64,000 nt of DNA from JADLBR01 sp964651705 (GTDB lineage Bacteria > Verrucomicrobiota > Verrucomicrobiia > JADLBR01). The notes beneath the pieces were generated by a model. It saw only the letters and a program-made list of their open reading frames with translations, was not told the DNA's origin and did not search any database. The position numbers were made by a program, and so were the translations under genes. Of the stretch, positions 9,082 through 18,039 are shown one piece after another (position 1 is the stretch's first letter; every line of letters starts with the position of its first letter). The stretch is from positions 25,795-89,794 of the forward strand of contig CAZYWZ010000009.1 of assembly GCA_964651705.1 (NCBI GenBank), written 5' to 3'.

Positions 9082-9446
9082 ACACCACCCTCCGCCTCCC
9101 CTGTCCCGTCGGCCAGGTGTCCGACGGCTTCCACACCTTCGACGAGCTGTACGCGCACCGGAATATCCTGTTCGCGTGCCTGATGCGGATGCACCCGGAG
9201 ATTTCCTGGCGGGCTCGGCGGCGGGACGATGGGCTCGAGGAGACCGGGTGGTTCATCGCGGGCATCGATTTGCCGGAGGGGACGGTGACGTACCACATGC
9301 CCGAGGCGATGTGGGCGACGCTCGATTCGATCCGTTGCCGGACTCTGGAGCGGGCGCCCGCCTGGGACGGGCATTCGAGCGCGGATGTCCTCGACCGGTT
9401 GCGGCGACACTGCGGCGCATTGGGAAACGGCCATGGGCGCCGATGA
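9078..9446 (+). CDS. WDGH-domain protein, phage-type, within the cas operon
   Basis: The protein has 122 residues; the start overlaps the upstream stop (ATGA at 9078-9081). Its motifs are DGFHTFDELYAHRNILFACLM near residue 15, SWRARRRDDGLEETGWFIAG, LPEGTVTYHMPEAMW and AWDGHSSADVLDRL. I recognise the WDGH motif and the DGFHTFDELYAHR opening from small proteins common in tailed phages and prophages; no biochemical role is established that I know of. It overlaps the Cas6 start by 14 bp, so it is co-translated with crRNA-processing functions. No frameshift is visible. It could be a captured phage gene used as a decoy, a sensor, or an effector subunit; the sequence does not say which. Confidence 0.72.
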   Translation: MNTTLRLPCPVGQVSDGFHTFDELYAHRNILFACLMRMHPEISWRARRRDDGLEETGWFIAGIDLPEGTVTYHMPEAMWATLDSIRCRTLERAPAWDGHSSADVLDRLRRHCGALGNGHGRR

Positions 9447-10227
9447 CGTGTCATTGTCTTTCGCGGTCGCCGAGCTCTCCCTGCTCACCGATCACGCCGT
9501 GCACGGGGAAGCGGAGCTGGGCTCGGTGGTCCGCGGTTTGATCGGCGCACTGCCGGACGGCGACCCGAGTTACCAGAACTTCATTTCGGAGCGCTTCAAG
9601 GGCGACTGTCCCCGCTGGCGCCAAGTCTCCGGTCCGTTGAAAGTGGGTAGCGGCGTCGGCGTGTTGCTCTACGCGTTCGGCCCCCAATCCCGGACGGATG
9701 TGGATGCCATCGCCAACGCCCTCTCGCGATCCGCCGGCGCCATCGCCCTCCGCTTCCGCGGCTGGTCCACCTCCGTCCGCGCCGTTACCCGCTTCAAGAC
9801 CCGCGAGGGAACCATCGTCGCGCCAGACCCCCACGCAACACCGGCCGCCCTGCCCGGCACTGTGCGCCTGCACTTCCTGTCGCCCTTCATCACGGGTTCC
9901 GGTCACCGGCCTGTCTCCGCGAGGGATTTCGTCCCAACCATCCTTTTCAACTCCTTGAGAAAACGCTTCTCGCACCTCGTCGATGAGGTTCCCTCCCGCT
10001 GGCCCGCCTGCGGCCACGGCATCGCGCACCGCCTTGAGGTCCGCGAACTCCAACAGCACTTCGTCGACTCCGGACGCCGCCACGGCACCAGGGACCTCCT
10101 GGGCACCGTCGAACTCTCCCAGATCTCAAGCACCGCCTTGGCCTGGCTGCGGGTCGGCGAAGTCATCGGCCTCGGCAGACGCACCACTTTTGGCGCTGGA
10201 CATTTCCTTCTCTCCCATGCGCAATGA
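9433..10227 (+). CDS. cas6: Cas6 family CRISPR RNA endoribonuclease
   Basis: The protein has 264 residues from the ATG at 9433. The C terminus has VGEVIGLGRRTTFGAGHFLL (about 241-260), the glycine-rich loop that marks Cas6. TVRLHFLSPFITGSG (about 141-155) is the start of the second ferredoxin-like half. The family cuts the CRISPR precursor RNA at the base of the repeat hairpin to give crRNAs with an 8-nt 5' handle. This gene is last in the effector operon and directly precedes the leader and array. The repeat has a short GC stem-loop suited to Cas6 recognition. The catalytic His cannot be assigned confidently; several His lie around residues 195-216. Confidence 0.82.
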   Translation: MGADDVSLSFAVAELSLLTDHAVHGEAELGSVVRGLIGALPDGDPSYQNFISERFKGDCPRWRQVSGPLKVGSGVGVLLYAFGPQSRTDVDAIANALSRSAGAIALRFRGWSTSVRAVTRFKTREGTIVAPDPHATPAALPGTVRLHFLSPFITGSGHRPVSARDFVPTILFNSLRKRFSHLVDEVPSRWPACGHGIAHRLEVRELQQHFVDSGRRHGTRDLLGTVELSQISSTALAWLRVGEVIGLGRRTTFGAGHFLLSHAQ

Positions 10228-10427
10228 TTCCACAGGTCTTGAGTCGTGCGTTGCCCCCGCACGCACCCTCCTGACCCAGGAAGCAACTTGTTCTTTGACA
10301 GCTTGTTACATGACCTGCCAATGCCCGCCGCGCCAGCCTAGGCGCTGGGACGCTCGCCCGAAAATACCCCTCCTGACCTCGTCAAGTGATAAGCCGATAT
10401 CCGGCAGTCAGTTAAGTCTCCAGTGCG
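10228..10427 (+). promoter_or_regulatory. CRISPR leader and promoter region
   Basis: A 200-bp stretch without a convincing gene between the cas6 stop and the first repeat. It includes TTCTTTGACA at 10291-10300, where TTGACA is a perfect -35 hexamer; no good -10 is evident 17 bp downstream. A small inverted repeat, GTGCGT/ACGCAC (10246-10251 and 10261-10266), could end cas mRNA. The leader is placed here because the degenerate repeat lies at the other end of the array and because the repeat reads TTGAGAC at its 3' end in this orientation. Confidence 0.6.
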
Positions 10428-13400
10428 GTCGGGAACCGACAGCCGCGCGAAAGCGCGTTGAGACGAAGGTTCCGAGGATTCGAGAACAGAATTGCGAGAG
10501 AGTCGGGAACCGACAGCCGCGCGAAAGCGCGTTGAGACAGTTGATATTGACTCCATTAAACGACCTGAATTCAGGTCGGGAACCGACAGCCGCGCGAAAG
10601 CGCGTTGAGACTATTCTATGTTATTTTTTGGTTTTGTCAAGCGCGTCGGGAACCGACAGCCGCGCGAAAGCGCGTTGAGACGCTGCAACTCCATAGGATA
10701 GACGATGCCGCAATTGGTCGGGAACCGACAGCCGCGCGAAAGCGCGTTGAGACCAAACCGCCACCCGCCAACCCAAAAAGCCAATCCAGTCGGGAACCGA
10801 CAGCCGCGCGAAAGCGCGTTGAGACCTTTTCCATGATATTGTTTTTTGCCCAGCGAATCGCCGTCGGGAACCGACAGCCGCGCGAAAGCGCGTTGAGACC
10901 CTTTCCATGATGGGAAATTTTTGATCCAAATATTGTCGGGAACCGACAGCCGCGCGAAAGCGCGTTGAGACGCCGTTAGGCGACCGCTGGATTGTACCGT
11001 AGGACTGGTCGGGAACCGACAGCCGCGCGAAAGCGCGTTGAGACTCAAGGGAAATGACCGCATTAAACGGTGTTTCGGGTCGGGAACCGACAGCCGCGCG
11101 AAAGCGCGTTGAGACCTTGTCCAATCAAGATGAGTAAAGAGAGTTGGACAGTCGGGAACCGACAGCCGCGCGAAAGCGCGTTGAGACTGGGTCCACTGTG
11201 AAGGTTATCGTGTCACCCATCACAGTCGGGAACCGACAGCCGCGCGAAAGCGCGTTGAGACCATCTTCAGAGGCATGACCAATTCATCCCCATCCCTGTC
11301 GGGAACCGACAGCCGCGCGAAAGCGCGTTGAGACGTCCTCCAAAGACTATCGTCAAGATGATTGCAGGAGTCGGGAACCGACAGCCGCGCGAAAGCGCGT
11401 TGAGACCGGTCACCTTGAATCGGAGTGTGAAGTTCCCGATGGTCGGGAACCGACAGCCGCGCGAAAGCGCGTTGAGACTCATAATAACGCTGAGTTCCTT
11501 CTCGAGCGAAACCAGTCGGGAACCGACAGCCGCGCGAAAGCGCGTTGAGACTAGCTGTTGCCGTTTGGGACCAGAGCAAAGTGATTGTGTCGGGAACCGA
11601 CAGCCGCGCGAAAGCGCGTTGAGACACGGACCCGAGATAGGCCCAATCACCTCGCTCACAAACAGTCGGGAACCGACAGCCGCGCGAAAGCGCGTTGAGA
11701 CTCAATCGCCCTTTCCGGGTGCAACAAGATATAAGAGTCGTCGGGAACCGACAGCCGCGCGAAAGCGCGTTGAGACGACCACCGCGACAGCCCCGACAAG
11801 AAGTGGCAGCAGGGTCGGGAACCGACAGCCGCGCGAAAGCGCGTTGAGACCCCAGATCCAGGAGCTCTCCGACAAGGTCCTGGGGTCGGGAACCGACAGC
11901 CGCGCGAAAGCGCGTTGAGACGCTCCTGATGTGGTCGAGGCAGTTCTCAGCACTGTGTCGGGAACCGACAGCCGCGCGAAAGCGCGTTGAGACATTCCAG
12001 GCCCGTACGAAATGTACTGTGGCGTCCGGTCGGGAACCGACAGCCGCGCGAAAGCGCGTTGAGACTCTCGCGTTCATTTTTCAGTCTTTCTGATCGCTCG
12101 CGTCGGGAACCGACAGCCGCGCGAAAGCGCGTTGAGACCTAACGCTCGAATTCGAATTTCAGATTTTTCATATGGTCGGGAACCGACAGCCGCGCGAAAG
12201 CGCGTTGAGACAACCCTTGGGGGAAGATCACCTTCCTTTCTTGTTAACGTCGGGAACCGACAGCCGCGCGAAAGCGCGTTGAGACAAGACCAAGCGTCAT
12301 GATTACCAGCAGCGATTTGAGTCGGGAACCGACAGCCGCGCGAAAGCGCGTTGAGACGTTCTTTCTTTTATAAATGATGAAAGCTTAATCCTTGTCGGGA
12401 ACCGACAGCCGCGCGAAAGCGCGTTGAGACCGAGCGAACGCTCGGTGAGGTAGTTGAACGGATTGTGGGTCGGGAACCGACAGCCGCGCGAAAGCGCGTT
12501 GAGACCGTGGTCAGCAATCCAATTGATAACTTTCATGTTCCAGTCGGGAACCGACAGCCGCGCGAAAGCGCGTTGAGACTGCACAGAGAATGAGATAATT
12601 GACAGGATACATTAGTCGGGAACCGACAGCCGCGCGAAAGCGCGTTGAGACCGAATTTTGCCGATGATATTATCGATTTTCACTGAGTCGGGAACCGACA
12701 GCCGCGCGAAAGCGCGTTGAGACGTGGTTGGATGAAATATGTAACCAAGACCTGTCCGCGTCGGGAACCGACAGCCGCGCGAAAGCGCGTTGAGACGACT
12801 GCTCCAGGAGCACCTCAATCTGGGCCTGTCCGGTCGGGAACCGACAGCCGCGCGAAAGCGCGTTGAGACTCACGGACGTACCGTTAACAAAACCAAGCAT
12901 GCCGATGGTCGGGAACCGACAGCCGCGCGAAAGCGCGTTGAGACTGGTTTGCATTTCTTTCTTGCCCAGTGGTTTATAGAGTCGGGAACCGACAGCCGCG
13001 CGAAAGCGCGTTGAGACGGCCTGGGCGACGGTCCATGTCGAAAGGGACAGGTGTCGGGAACCGACAGCCGCGCGAAAGCGCGTTGAGACCGTCATCCTCG
13101 GCGCGGACCATCGCGGCATACTTGGGTCGGGAACCGACAGCCGCGCGAAAGCGCGTTGAGACGTTTTCTCGTCCATCAATCCCTTGATAAACGCACCGGA
13201 GTCGGGAACCGACAGCCGCGCGAAAGCGCGTTGAGACCACCTCCGCGCGACTTGGTGCGTCCGTCACCATCACCGAGTCGGGAACCGACAGCCGCGCGAA
13301 AGCGCGTTGAGACAAGACCGATGGCCGAGGGGAAAACGACTCTGTCGGGGTCGGGAACCGACAGCCGCGCGAAAGCGCGTTGAGACGGGGTCTTCCCGAC

Positions 13401-13828
13401 GACTGTTGTAAACGTCCCCTTGGTCGGGAACCGACAGCCGCGCGAAAGCGCGTTGAGACCACCTTGGGTTTTGTACACGATCAGTCCGAGAAACGTCGGG
13501 AACCGACAGCCGCGCGAAAGCGCGTTGAGACTTGCCGATTGGCTGGCCATTGCCATCAGTCAGGATATATGTCGGGAACCGACAGCCGCGCGAAAGCGCG
13601 TTGAGACTGAACCGTGATTCCCGTTCCGTTGCACCGCGTACAAGGTCGGGAACCGACAGCCGCGCGAAAGCGCGTTGAGACAACACAACCGTCCTAGCAT
13701 TTAGTGTGGCCTTGTCGGTCGGGAACCGACAGCCGCGCGAAAGCGCGTTGAGACTCAAAGTCGGTGTGTTTGGATATATTCCGCTCCACCCGTCGGGAAC
13801 CGACAGCCGCGCGAAAGTGCGTTGTGTC
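10428..13828 (+). CRISPR. CRISPR array, 47 repeats of 37 bp, 46 spacers
   Basis: The repeat begins GTCGGGAACCGACAG and ends GCGCGTTGAGAC; I counted 47 copies, with start-to-start spacing of 70-76 bp, giving 46 spacers of 33-39 bp. All copies appear identical except the last (13792-13828), which has three changes: C to T in the hairpin stem and two A to T changes in the 3' tail. Such decay marks the end far from the leader, so transcription should run left to right. The repeat contains CGCGC-GAAA-GCGCG, a 5-bp stem with a GNRA tetraloop. Cutting at its base would leave GTTGAGAC as an 8-nt handle, as expected for Cas6 in type III systems (inference). I did not see a spacer copied twice. Confidence 0.97.
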
Positions 13829-13839
13829 CTGCGCAAGAT

Positions 13840-15186
13840 CTATTTCTGCCTTCCGCGCGCGGGCATGAACCCCATGCCGGTGTGGAGGGCCTCGCGGAGG
13901 AGGGAGGCGGTGCGGTTGAGGCTGGGGTCGACGCGGAAGCCGACGGTCTGGGCGGCGCCGACGATGATGCCGTAGGCGTTGCGCGGGGGCAGATCGAGCT
14001 GCTCGGCGATGCCGATGATGGCGGCGCCCTCGACGTCCATGGGGGCGCCGTCGGCGAGGGCGATGTCGGCGAGCCTCGAAATGATAAAGGTCTTGTCGTT
14101 CTCGTCGCCGAGTCTCTTGACCTCCTCGACGGCCTCGAGGAGTCGCCTAGAGATCTTCTCGGGCGCACCGACGAGGTCCTCGAGTTCCTTTCGCGGCTCG
14201 TCGGTGAAGAAGCGGTGGAGGATCTGGATGAGGATCTTGACCTCGTCGTCGGTGATCTCGCCGTCGCTGCTGAGCACGAGGAGTCCTCCGGCCGCGACGG
14301 CGCGCATGACGGCGAGGACGAGCGGCTTGGTCGGGTGGCGGCGGGTGAGGTCCATGAGGGCATCGACCTCGTCGGCGAGCTTGTCCTCGGAGAGGAGCTT
14401 GCCCTCGACGGGAAGGCCGCACTTGCGGGCCTTCTCGGAACGGGAGAACAGCTCCAGCGCCTTGAGGCGAACCGGCAGGAGGGGGTGGGAGGCGAACGCG
14501 GCGGCGGCCAACTCGGGCTTGCCGCGGACCTCGTCGACCTGGGCGAGCAGGGCATCGACATCGAGGGTCACGTTGCGCTCGCTGAGGCCGAAGGCGGCCT
14601 TCATGAGGGAGCGCAGGGAGGCCTTCAGGTCGCGGCTGGCGACCAGCCCGGCGCGGTCGGCGCTGATCTCGGTCTTCTTCTGCCAGCGGAGGAATAGGGT
14701 TTCGCCGAAGGGGGGCAGCACCGTGAGCGCAGGATTCTGCGGATCGAAATTTTTCAGCGCGTTGAAGCGGTTGTGCTCGAAGAGGAAATGCCCCAGCTCG
14801 TGGCCGATGATCGAGGCCAGTTCGGCATCCTCCAGCTGCTCCAGCGCGGCCGACGTTAGGCCGATGAGGGATTTGGTGCCCGTCTCGGTGACATCGAGGA
14901 TGGCCACCGCGTTCACCGAGGGCGCCTGGAGGCAGAAGATCTCCGCGGTGGCATCGAGGCCCAGGTTCTTGCAGGCGGACTCGAAGATGCCATAGACGCG
15001 GGGCGACAGGCGCGGCGTGAGGCGGATGCCTTCGCTCATGAGGTGGTTGCGGATCGTGTCCTCCTGCCGGCGGCGATTCTCCTCGAACGTGTCCAGGAAA
15101 TCGGCCACGCGGTACGTTTCCAGCAGTTCGTCGCGGTCGCGCAGGTCGCCGCGGTAGCGGAGGTAATCCCAATCGATGGTTGGCAT
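13840..15186 (-). CDS. M48-type zinc metallopeptidase fused to a TerB-like domain
   Basis: The protein has 448 residues. The ATG at 15186 is preferred to one 12 codons upstream because AAAGGA lies just before it. Residues 60-250 hold an M48 peptidase domain with IIGHELGHFLFEH (HExxH zinc site) and the third-ligand region EISADRAGLVASRD. Residues about 300-440 resemble TerB: SSDGEITDDEVKILIQILH and IALADGAPMDVEGAAIIGIAEQL. No membrane segment or signal peptide is visible, so it is probably cytoplasmic. The gene ends 12 bp beyond the decayed final repeat and faces the array. M48 and TerB domains both recur in stress and defence contexts, but no specific role in the CRISPR system can be read from sequence. 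Confidence 0.85.
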   Translation of the reverse strand: MPTIDWDYLRYRGDLRDRDELLETYRVADFLDTFEENRRRQEDTIRNHLMSEGIRLTPRLSPRVYGIFESACKNLGLDATAEIFCLQAPSVNAVAILDVTETGTKSLIGLTSAALEQLEDAELASIIGHELGHFLFEHNRFNALKNFDPQNPALTVLPPFGETLFLRWQKKTEISADRAGLVASRDLKASLRSLMKAAFGLSERNVTLDVDALLAQVDEVRGKPELAAAAFASHPLLPVRLKALELFSRSEKARKCGLPVEGKLLSEDKLADEVDALMDLTRRHPTKPLVLAVMRAVAAGGLLVLSSDGEITDDEVKILIQILHRFFTDEPRKELEDLVGAPEKISRRLLEAVEEVKRLGDENDKTFIISRLADIALADGAPMDVEGAAIIGIAEQLDLPPRNAYGIIVGAAQTVGFRVDPSLNRTASLLREALHTGMGFMPARGRQK

Positions 15187-15243
15187 AAGCGTCCTTTCTA
15201 TCCGATGAACGAGGGCTTCCAAGGGGAAAGGTGTCGTTGGCCG

Positions 15244-15816
15244 TTATCTGGCCCGCTCCGGTCTCTTTTGATATCGACCTCCCGGGTTAAACTCCCGCTC
15301 CCAGAAGCCCTGGTGTTTCCCGGCGCTTTGGCGCACGAGTTTGTCGGCAAACATCTCGATCTCGTGGAGGCGCAGCCGCCAGGCGTGCGGGATCAGCCCG
15401 AGGCGTTGCGCCGCCTTTCCGCGGAGGCTCCGGACGATGTGGCGCCGCCAAAAGCCTCGGCCGCGCGCCCAGAGCGAAGGCACCTCTTCGTCATTGACCT
15501 CCACCGAAAGCAGCGCGCGCAGGGGCAGTTTCGTCTCGGGTATGAGAAAGAACTCTGGGATTGGGGGGTTGGGCATGACCATGAGCGCGCCACTGACCAG
15601 CCTGCCGTGCAGGATGTCCTTCCGCAGCACCAGCGTGAGTCCATCGGTCCCCGCGAGGGGCGCCTCATGGATCTCCCGTTCCGCGCCGGGCGCCAATTGA
15701 TCCGATACCTTGAGGACGGGGGCCCGGGGAACCCGGAATCGGTCGAAGAGCATCACCGGCAATTCGGGGTATCCGATCGGGGCGTTGTTTCGATGACTGG
15801 GTTTGCCCTGCTTCAT
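15244..15816 (-). CDS. Unknown protein, second of a tandem paralogous pair
   Basis: The protein has 190 residues and starts with ATG at 15816, overlapping the stop of its upstream paralogue (ATGA). I do not recognise the family. Shared blocks with the neighbour are LMVMPNPPIPE, WARGRGFWRRHIV, IPHAWRLRLHEIEMFADKLV and HQGFWEREF. The C-terminal half is rich in Trp, Arg and His. No signal peptide, membrane segment or known nuclease motif is seen. The pair lies between the M48-TerB gene and the RT-Cas1-Cas2 operon, divergent from the latter, and so may belong to the CRISPR locus. It could equally be an unrelated insertion. Confidence 0.6.
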   Translation of the reverse strand: MKQGKPSHRNNAPIGYPELPVMLFDRFRVPRAPVLKVSDQLAPGAEREIHEAPLAGTDGLTLVLRKDILHGRLVSGALMVMPNPPIPEFFLIPETKLPLRALLSVEVNDEEVPSLWARGRGFWRRHIVRSLRGKAAQRLGLIPHAWRLRLHEIEMFADKLVRQSAGKHQGFWEREFNPGGRYQKRPERAR

Positions 15817-16382
15817 CGACGTTGGCCCCCCTGCGTGTCCTCCGGTTTCTGGCGATAGGATTCCTCGGGGCGGAGTTCCCTTTGCCAGAAACCCTGGTGA
15901 CTGCCGGCGTTCGCGCGAACCAGATCATCGGCGAACATCTCGATCTGGTGGAGGCAATCGCGCCAGGCGCGGGGGATTTGGCCGAGCAGACGCGCCCGGG
16001 TGCCATAGAAGCTGTTGACGTGATGCTGCACCCAGCAACCCCGGCCCCGAACCCAGACCGACGTGTCCGCCTTTCCCCCGACCACCAAATGATACAGGGC
16101 CTTATCAATCAGGTCGCGATCCACGTTCAGGAATGCCTCGGGCTGCGGGGGATCTTGCATCACCATGAGCGAGGCGTCGATAAGGCGTGGGCCGGAGAAG
16201 TTCTGTTTCAGGACGAGGGTCAACTGTTGCATCTGGGCGTGTGGTGCCTGCTGCACCCGGCTAAATCGCCCGCCCTCGGGTAGATCCGACGCCTCGCGCG
16301 CGGGGGCGCCAGGATCCCGGAATCTCGTGAAGAGAGCCTCCGGAATCCCGGACAGCGTCTTGGGGGCCGGGCGTTCGTCCAT
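15813..16382 (-). CDS. Unknown protein, first of a tandem paralogous pair
   Basis: The protein has 189 residues if it starts at the ATG at 16382 (MDERPAPKT); an ATG at 16412 would add ten residues, and neither has a strong ribosome site. It is clearly paralogous to the next gene, with LMVMQDPPQPE, VRGRGCWVQHHV, IPRAWRDCLHQIEMFADDLV and HQGFWQREL in the same order. Family unknown. The duplication with retained gene overlap suggests the two products may form a heteromer. It is transcribed away from the reverse transcriptase gene, sharing a short divergent promoter region (16383-16449). Confidence 0.58.
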   Translation of the reverse strand: MDERPAPKTLSGIPEALFTRFRDPGAPAREASDLPEGGRFSRVQQAPHAQMQQLTLVLKQNFSGPRLIDASLMVMQDPPQPEAFLNVDRDLIDKALYHLVVGGKADTSVWVRGRGCWVQHHVNSFYGTRARLLGQIPRAWRDCLHQIEMFADDLVRANAGSHQGFWQRELRPEESYRQKPEDTQGGQRR

Positions 16383-16449
16383 GCTTGGATAAAGCGTTGG
16401 TCGGGGAAACATTCCGCATTCACACACAAGAGACGCCAGGGGCGAAAGG

Positions 16450-18030
16450 ATGACTGTGCGTCTCCTGCAGACCGCGCGCATCCTTCCAAGCGGTAACGCG
16501 CCTGGGGCGTCGGTTGCGCGTGGCGGAAAAGCGGTGGGCGCCGGGCTTTTCGAATGCATGAGGGTGGCGTGCGAGATGGTGGAGCGGGTTCGGGATGAGG
16601 TGCTCTGGTCGCAGTTCCTGCATCCAGACAACGTGGCGGCAGCCTGGGACCGGGTACGGCGGAACCGGGGTTCGGCGGGGGTGGATGGGGTTACGGTTGC
16701 CCACCTCGCGGGAGACCGCTTCGGCGTGGAGTGGCGCCGGACAAGGCACGGACTGCTTCATGGCAGCTACGAGCCCCGGCCGGTGCTCCGCTGTCCGGTG
16801 CGGAAGACGGGCGGCGGGATGAGGTGGCTGGGGATACCGACGGTCATCGATCGGGTGATCCTGCAGGCGATGGCACAGGCCCTGATGCGGCATTGGGAGC
16901 CGACGTTTTCCCGGCGCAGCTTTGGCTACCGCCCGGGACGGAGCGCGCGCCAGGCGGTTGGAGTGGCGAGGCGGGAGATCCAATCGGGCAAGTCTTGGGT
17001 AGTCGACCTGGACATTGAGAAGTTCTTTGACTCCGTGGACCACGATCTGCTGATCGGGCGCCTGGTGGGGCGCGCGGAAGACGGTCGATTCTTGGCGCTG
17101 GTCAGGAGATACCTGAGGTGTGACGGGATCGAGGAAGGCCGACCGAGGACGACGGACAAGGGCCTGGCACAGGGGAGTCCTCTGTCGCCCTTGCTCGCGA
17201 ACGTGGTGTTGGACGAGTTGGATCAGGCTCTGGAGGGTCGCCGCGTCGCCTTTGCCCGATATGCCGACGACTGCCTCCTGTTTTCGCCAGGAGAGGAAGA
17301 GGGGCGCGCCCTGCTGAATTGGTGTGGCGAGTTTCTGCTGAGGCGAATGGGGCTGCGGCTGCACGATACGAAGTCGCGGGTGACACTCGCGCAAGGCGCC
17401 GCGTTCCTGGGGTTTCGCTTTCTACCCGGAGAAGATGGGCGAGTCCGGTTGGCACCCACCGATGAGGCGGTCATCGCGTGCTTGGGCCAATTGGAAGACC
17501 TGACGCGGTTTCGGATGGGGGTGGGCTTCGAGCGTATGCGGGCAGACGTGGCGCGCTTCTGGGAGGGTTGGCGCCGGTATTATCGCGGAACCCACTTGGA
17601 TTCGGTGGATCGCCTCGTCGAAGAGCGGCTTCAGCGGCACTTCCGGGCATTCATGTGGACAATGTGGGGGGATGACAAGACACGGTTGGGACAATTGCTG
17701 CGTCGGGGCGCTGACGCCGACATGGCAAGGCATCTCGTGAGGTGTCAGCCGACCGCGGCCGCCGCCGCGATTCATCCGGTCGTGTGCCGCGCCATCACCC
17801 TCGAGGAACTGCGGTTGCCGGCGTGCCGGGAAGCAGCAGAGGATGACGAATTTTCGTCGAGGCTCAAACGGGCCTGTCGGGGGGCCGCAGGGTATGGCAT
17901 CCCGTTGCCTCGTGCCAGGGACGGGGTCTCCCGCCCGCCGGGCCGATACGCGGGGACGCTGGCGGCGCTGCTGGCCACCGTGGCCGGTTGCTTTTGGCTC
18001 TGGTCGGGATGGCGGCGCGGCAGGGCGTGA
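16450..18030 (+). CDS. CRISPR-associated reverse transcriptase (group II intron-like) with C-terminal membrane-like tail
   Basis: The protein has 526 residues from the ATG at 16450, which has AGGGG 7 bp upstream; ATGs at 16558 and 16576 would give shorter proteins that still hold the whole domain. RT motifs are VDLDIEKFFDSVDHDLL (185-201, first catalytic Asp), QGSPLSPLLANVVLDELD (241-258) and YADD (271-274). A maturase/thumb region with FWEGWRRYYRG follows (about 345-400). No endonuclease domain is seen. The gene ends 9 bp before cas1, so it is a separate RT in an RT-Cas1-Cas2 operon. RTs of this group are known to copy RNA during spacer acquisition. The last 28 residues include a hydrophobic run (about 502-517, GTLAALLATVAGCFWLW) followed by Arg, like a C-terminal membrane anchor, which is unusual for an RT. 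Confidence 0.88.
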   Translation: MTVRLLQTARILPSGNAPGASVARGGKAVGAGLFECMRVACEMVERVRDEVLWSQFLHPDNVAAAWDRVRRNRGSAGVDGVTVAHLAGDRFGVEWRRTRHGLLHGSYEPRPVLRCPVRKTGGGMRWLGIPTVIDRVILQAMAQALMRHWEPTFSRRSFGYRPGRSARQAVGVARREIQSGKSWVVDLDIEKFFDSVDHDLLIGRLVGRAEDGRFLALVRRYLRCDGIEEGRPRTTDKGLAQGSPLSPLLANVVLDELDQALEGRRVAFARYADDCLLFSPGEEEGRALLNWCGEFLLRRMGLRLHDTKSRVTLAQGAAFLGFRFLPGEDGRVRLAPTDEAVIACLGQLEDLTRFRMGVGFERMRADVARFWEGWRRYYRGTHLDSVDRLVEERLQRHFRAFMWTMWGDDKTRLGQLLRRGADADMARHLVRCQPTAAAAAIHPVVCRAITLEELRLPACREAAEDDEFSSRLKRACRGAAGYGIPLPRARDGVSRPPGRYAGTLAALLATVAGCFWLWSGWRRGRA

Positions 18031-18039
18031 GGTGATGCC

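Noticed and set aside
10246..10266. GTGCGT/ACGCAC dyad as a terminator of the cas operon
   Set aside because: Only 6 bp, no T-run; mentioned in the leader entry but not called.
10437..13836. Long open frames on both strands across the array
   Set aside because: They are made of the 37-bp repeat read in several frames and have no independent coding signal.
14147..15172. Long frame in another phase across the M48-TerB gene
   Set aside because: A Pro/Arg-rich shadow of a high-GC gene; the M48 frame has motifs and a ribosome site.
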